The notes beneath the pieces are model-generated. The model ran no database searches and was not told where the DNA came from. It was given only the letters and a program-made list of their open reading frames with translations. Positions 61,673 to 64,000 of a stretch of 64,000 bases of DNA are shown piece after piece. Numbering within the stretch: the first letter of the stretch is position 1; the number at the start of each line of letters is the position of its first letter. The stretch comes from Janthinobacterium silvisoli (GTDB taxonomy: Bacteria > Pseudomonadota > Gammaproteobacteria > Burkholderiales > Burkholderiaceae_D). The position numbers and the translations under genes are program-made. Location: positions 1,612,001-1,676,000 of the forward strand of contig NZ_JACHCL010000001.1 of the NCBI RefSeq assembly GCF_014200725.1, given 5' to 3'.

Positions 61673-64000
61673 ATGAATTTTTCCTCCCTGTCGATCAAGA
61701 ATCCGATACCGGCCATCATGCTGTTTGCACTGCTGAGCCTGGCCGGGATGCTGGCCTACAAGGCCAATCCGGTGCAGGATTTCCCCGATATCGAACTGCC
61801 CATCGTCACCGTCAATGCGGTGCTGCCCGGCGCCGCGCCGGCCCAGCTGGAAACGGAAGTGGCGCGCAAGATCGAGGACTCCGTCGCCACCTTGCAAGGC
61901 GTGAAGAACATCTATACCAAGGTGCTCGATGGCACGGTCACGGTGACCGTCGAATTCATCCTGGAAAAGCAGATTCCCGAAGCCGTCAATGACGTGCGCG
62001 ATGCGGTGGCCAGGGTCAAGGCCGACATGCCGGCCGAACTGCGCGACCCCACCGTCACCAAGGCCACCACGGCAGGCCGCGTGGTGCTGACCTTTATCGC
62101 CAGGCCCAGGGATGGCGCCAGCAATCCGCTCGACGCCACCGACCTGTCCTGGTTCGTCGACAATACAGTATCCAAGCGCCTGCTGGCAGTGCCCGGCGTG
62201 GGCGCCGTCAACCGCGTGGGCGGCGTCTACCGCGAGATCCAGGTGGAACTCAATGAAGAACGCATGGCGGCCTTGAAAGTGTCGGCGCTGGACGTGTCGC
62301 GCCAGTTGCGGCTGGTGCAGCGCGAAGCACCGGGCGGGCGCGGCGATGTCAGCGGCGCCGAGCAGTCGGTACGCACCATCGCCACCGTGCAGACGGCCGA
62401 TGAACTGTCGCGCATCGACTTGCCGCTGCCGGACGGCCGCCATGTGCGCCTCGACCAGGTGGCCACGGTGCGCGACACGATCGCCGAACCACGTGCGCTG
62501 GCCGAACAGAATGGCAAGACCGTGGTCGCCTTTGACGTGTTCCGCACCAAGGGCGCCAGCGATGTCGCGGTAGCCAAAGGCGCGCGCGCCGCCATCGCCC
62601 AGCTGCAAAAGGAAAACCAGAACATCGTGCTGGAACAGGCGATCGACAATGCCGTTCCCGTCGAAGAAAATTTCGATGGTTCGATGGAACTGCTGTATGA
62701 AGGCGCACTGCTGGCCGTGCTGGTGGTGTGGTGGTTCTTGCGCGACTGGCGCGCCACGCTGGTGGCAGCCGCCGCACTGCCGCTGTCCGTGATGCCAGCC
62801 TTTTTGGGCATTTACTGGTTCGGCTATACACTCAACACCGTGACCTTGCTGTCGCTGGCGCTGGTGGTGGGCGTGCTGGTCGATGACGCCATCGTGGAAA
62901 TCGAGAATATCTCGCGCCATCTGCGCATGGGCAAGACGCCGATGGAAGCGGCCATGGAAGCGGCCGACGAAATCGGCATGGCGGTGATCGCCACTACCTT
63001 TGCGCTGGTGGCCGTGTTCCTGCCGACCGCCTTCATGAGCGGCATCCCCGGCCTGTTCTTCAAGCAGTTCGGCTGGACCGCCGTGCTGGCCGTACTGGCG
63101 TCCTTGCTGGTGGCGCGGCTGCTGACACCGATGATGGCGGCCTACATCCTGAAGCCCTCCGTGCACAAGGAAGAGCAGGATAGCTGGCTGATGACGCGCT
63201 ACCTGACGGTGATGCAATGGTGTCTGCGCAACCGGGGCATCACGGCCATCGCCTCGGCCCTGTTCTTTGCCGGCTCCATCGCGCTCGTGCATCTGCTGCA
63301 AACGGGTTTCGTGCCGGCCGCCGACCGGGCACAAACGCAGATCAACCTGGAACTGCCGCCCGGCTCCACCCTGGCCGAAACCCAGGCCGTGGCGGTGCAG
63401 GCGCGCGATGCCGCCATGCAGGTCCACGGCATCACCGACGTATTCAGCTCTGTCGGTGGCGGTTCCAGCGGCAATGCCTTTGCGCCCGGTGCCTCCGCCG
63501 AGGCGCGCCGCGCCGTGCTGACCTTGACCACCGTGCACCGCACCAAGCGCAAGGAATCGATGGCCCAGCTGGAAGCGCAGCTGCGCCGCAAGCTCGATAA
63601 TATTCCCGGCGCCCGCTTCACGGTGGGGCCGCCCGACACGGGCGTCAAGATGCAGCTGGTGCTGCGTTCAGAAGACCCGGCCGCACTGCTGGCGGCGGCG
63701 CAAAAAGTCGAGCGCGAACTGCACAGCCTGAAAGGCATCGGCAACGTCAATTCCAGCGCCTCGCTGGTACGTCCGGAAATCATCGTGCGTCCCGACTTCG
63801 CCAAGGCTGCCGACCTTGGGGTGACGGCGGCGTCCATCGGCGAAACGGTGCGCGTGGCCACCGCTGGCGACTACGATACGGACATGACGAAGATGAACCT
63901 GCCGGAACGCCAGGTACCGATCCGCGTCAAGCTGCCCAACAGCGTGCGGGCCGACCTGGCCGCCATTGAACGGCTGACCGTGCCGGGCAAGAATGGCCCG
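61673..64000 (+). CDS. RND efflux inner-membrane pump, N-terminal part (runs off window)
   Basis: The frame is open from the ATG at 61673, preceded by AAGGAGAGG, to the last base of the window, 776 codons, so about three quarters of a ~1030-residue HAE/AcrB-type proton antiporter is here. It begins MNFSSLSIKNPIPAIMLFAL and continues FPDIELPIVTVNAVLPGAAP, the usual N-terminus of MdtB/MdtC-like pumps. The helix-4 proton-relay pair is present in GVLVDDAIVEIEN. Porter-domain sequence follows into the second half. I read the frame through the first ~1.3 kb and found no stop. Together with the two preceding genes it forms a tripartite efflux pump. Confidence 0.93.
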   Translation, partial: MNFSSLSIKNPIPAIMLFALLSLAGMLAYKANPVQDFPDIELPIVTVNAVLPGAAPAQLETEVARKIEDSVATLQGVKNIYTKVLDGTVTVTVEFILEKQIPEAVNDVRDAVARVKADMPAELRDPTVTKATTAGRVVLTFIARPRDGASNPLDATDLSWFVDNTVSKRLLAVPGVGAVNRVGGVYREIQVELNEERMAALKVSALDVSRQLRLVQREAPGGRGDVSGAEQSVRTIATVQTADELSRIDLPLPDGRHVRLDQVATVRDTIAEPRALAEQNGKTVVAFDVFRTKGASDVAVAKGARAAIAQLQKENQNIVLEQAIDNAVPVEENFDGSMELLYEGALLAVLVVWWFLRDWRATLVAAAALPLSVMPAFLGIYWFGYTLNTVTLLSLALVVGVLVDDAIVEIENISRHLRMGKTPMEAAMEAADEIGMAVIATTFALVAVFLPTAFMSGIPGLFFKQFGWTAVLAVLASLLVARLLTPMMAAYILKPSVHKEEQDSWLMTRYLTVMQWCLRNRGITAIASALFFAGSIALVHLLQTGFVPAADRAQTQINLELPPGSTLAETQAVAVQARDAAMQVHGITDVFSSVGGGSSGNAFAPGASAEARRAVLTLTTVHRTKRKESMAQLEAQLRRKLDNIPGARFTVGPPDTGVKMQLVLRSEDPAALLAAAQKVERELHSLKGIGNVNSSASLVRPEIIVRPDFAKAADLGVTAASIGETVRVATAGDYDTDMTKMNLPERQVPIRVKLPNSVRADLAAIERLTVPGKNGP

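Noticed and set aside
61319-63538. 739-codon open frame on the minus strand
   Set aside because: It lies fully opposite the adaptor end and RND pump. Its His/Gly/Gln-rich composition is the usual antisense image of GC-rich coding sequence, with no domain.

Overview
This 64 kb window looks like the chromosome of a GC-rich betaproteobacterium of the Oxalobacteraceae, most likely Janthinobacterium or a close relative. The basis is overall gene content, high G+C with strong third-position bias, a GroEL ending in a Gly-Gly-Met tail, a phasin gene, several FecI/FecR/TonB-receptor systems and many LysR regulators. This assignment is inference; no rRNA or other marker is present. I saw no tRNA or rRNA genes, insertion sequences, prophage or CRISPR array. 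Gene order is compact, with many 1-4 base stop/start overlaps.

Layout. 1-9 kb: the 3' end of groEL with its terminator; a PadR (YqjI-like)/MFS pair with a perfect inverted-repeat operator; a GNAT; a POT peptide transporter; an MDR oxidoreductase divergent from a LysR regulator; phosphoglucomutase. 9-21 kb: an iron-acquisition island with two complete FecI-FecR-TonB receptor signalling sets flanking a DUF4198-DUF3649-PepSY(PiuB-like)-DUF3325 module, with Fur boxes at 9252 and 13540 and a weaker one at 10942. 21-28 kb: a GGDEF-EAL protein whose EAL half looks catalytically dead, xylulokinase, two GNATs, a cytosine-deaminase-type amidohydrolase, DUF2164, and a phasin with a long Ala-Pro-Lys tail. 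28-34 kb: an asymmetric MdlA/MdlB-type heterodimeric ABC exporter and a TPR-GGDEF cyclase.

34-42 kb is the least explained region. It holds a LEA-like lipoprotein and three minus-strand genes that share a C-x4-C-x10-CPFCG zinc ribbon and/or a paralogous ~90-residue domain. Divergent from these is an operon of two unfamiliar beta-rich proteins preceded by an exact FNR/Anr box (TTGAT-N4-ATCAA), then an unknown 148-residue protein and a divergent M29-like metallopeptidase keeping all five expected metal ligands. This is my main candidate for an undescribed system.

42-50 kb: a chemoreceptor, PoxB, and three LysR regulators or regulator/operon pairs (LysR next to poxB and divergent from a PhyH dioxygenase plus TIM-barrel isomerase; LysR divergent from a YdbC-like aldo/keto reductase). 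50-56 kb: a two-cysteine OhrR-like regulator, then a tightly coupled M1 peptidase-DUF6702-TonB receptor operon, then a 2OG-Fe(II) dioxygenase behind a Fur-like site. 56-64 kb: a receiver-histidine kinase, a candidate ~68-nt small RNA with its own promoter and terminator, and a TetR-OprM-adaptor-RND efflux operon with a perfect operator. The RND pump runs off the window end.
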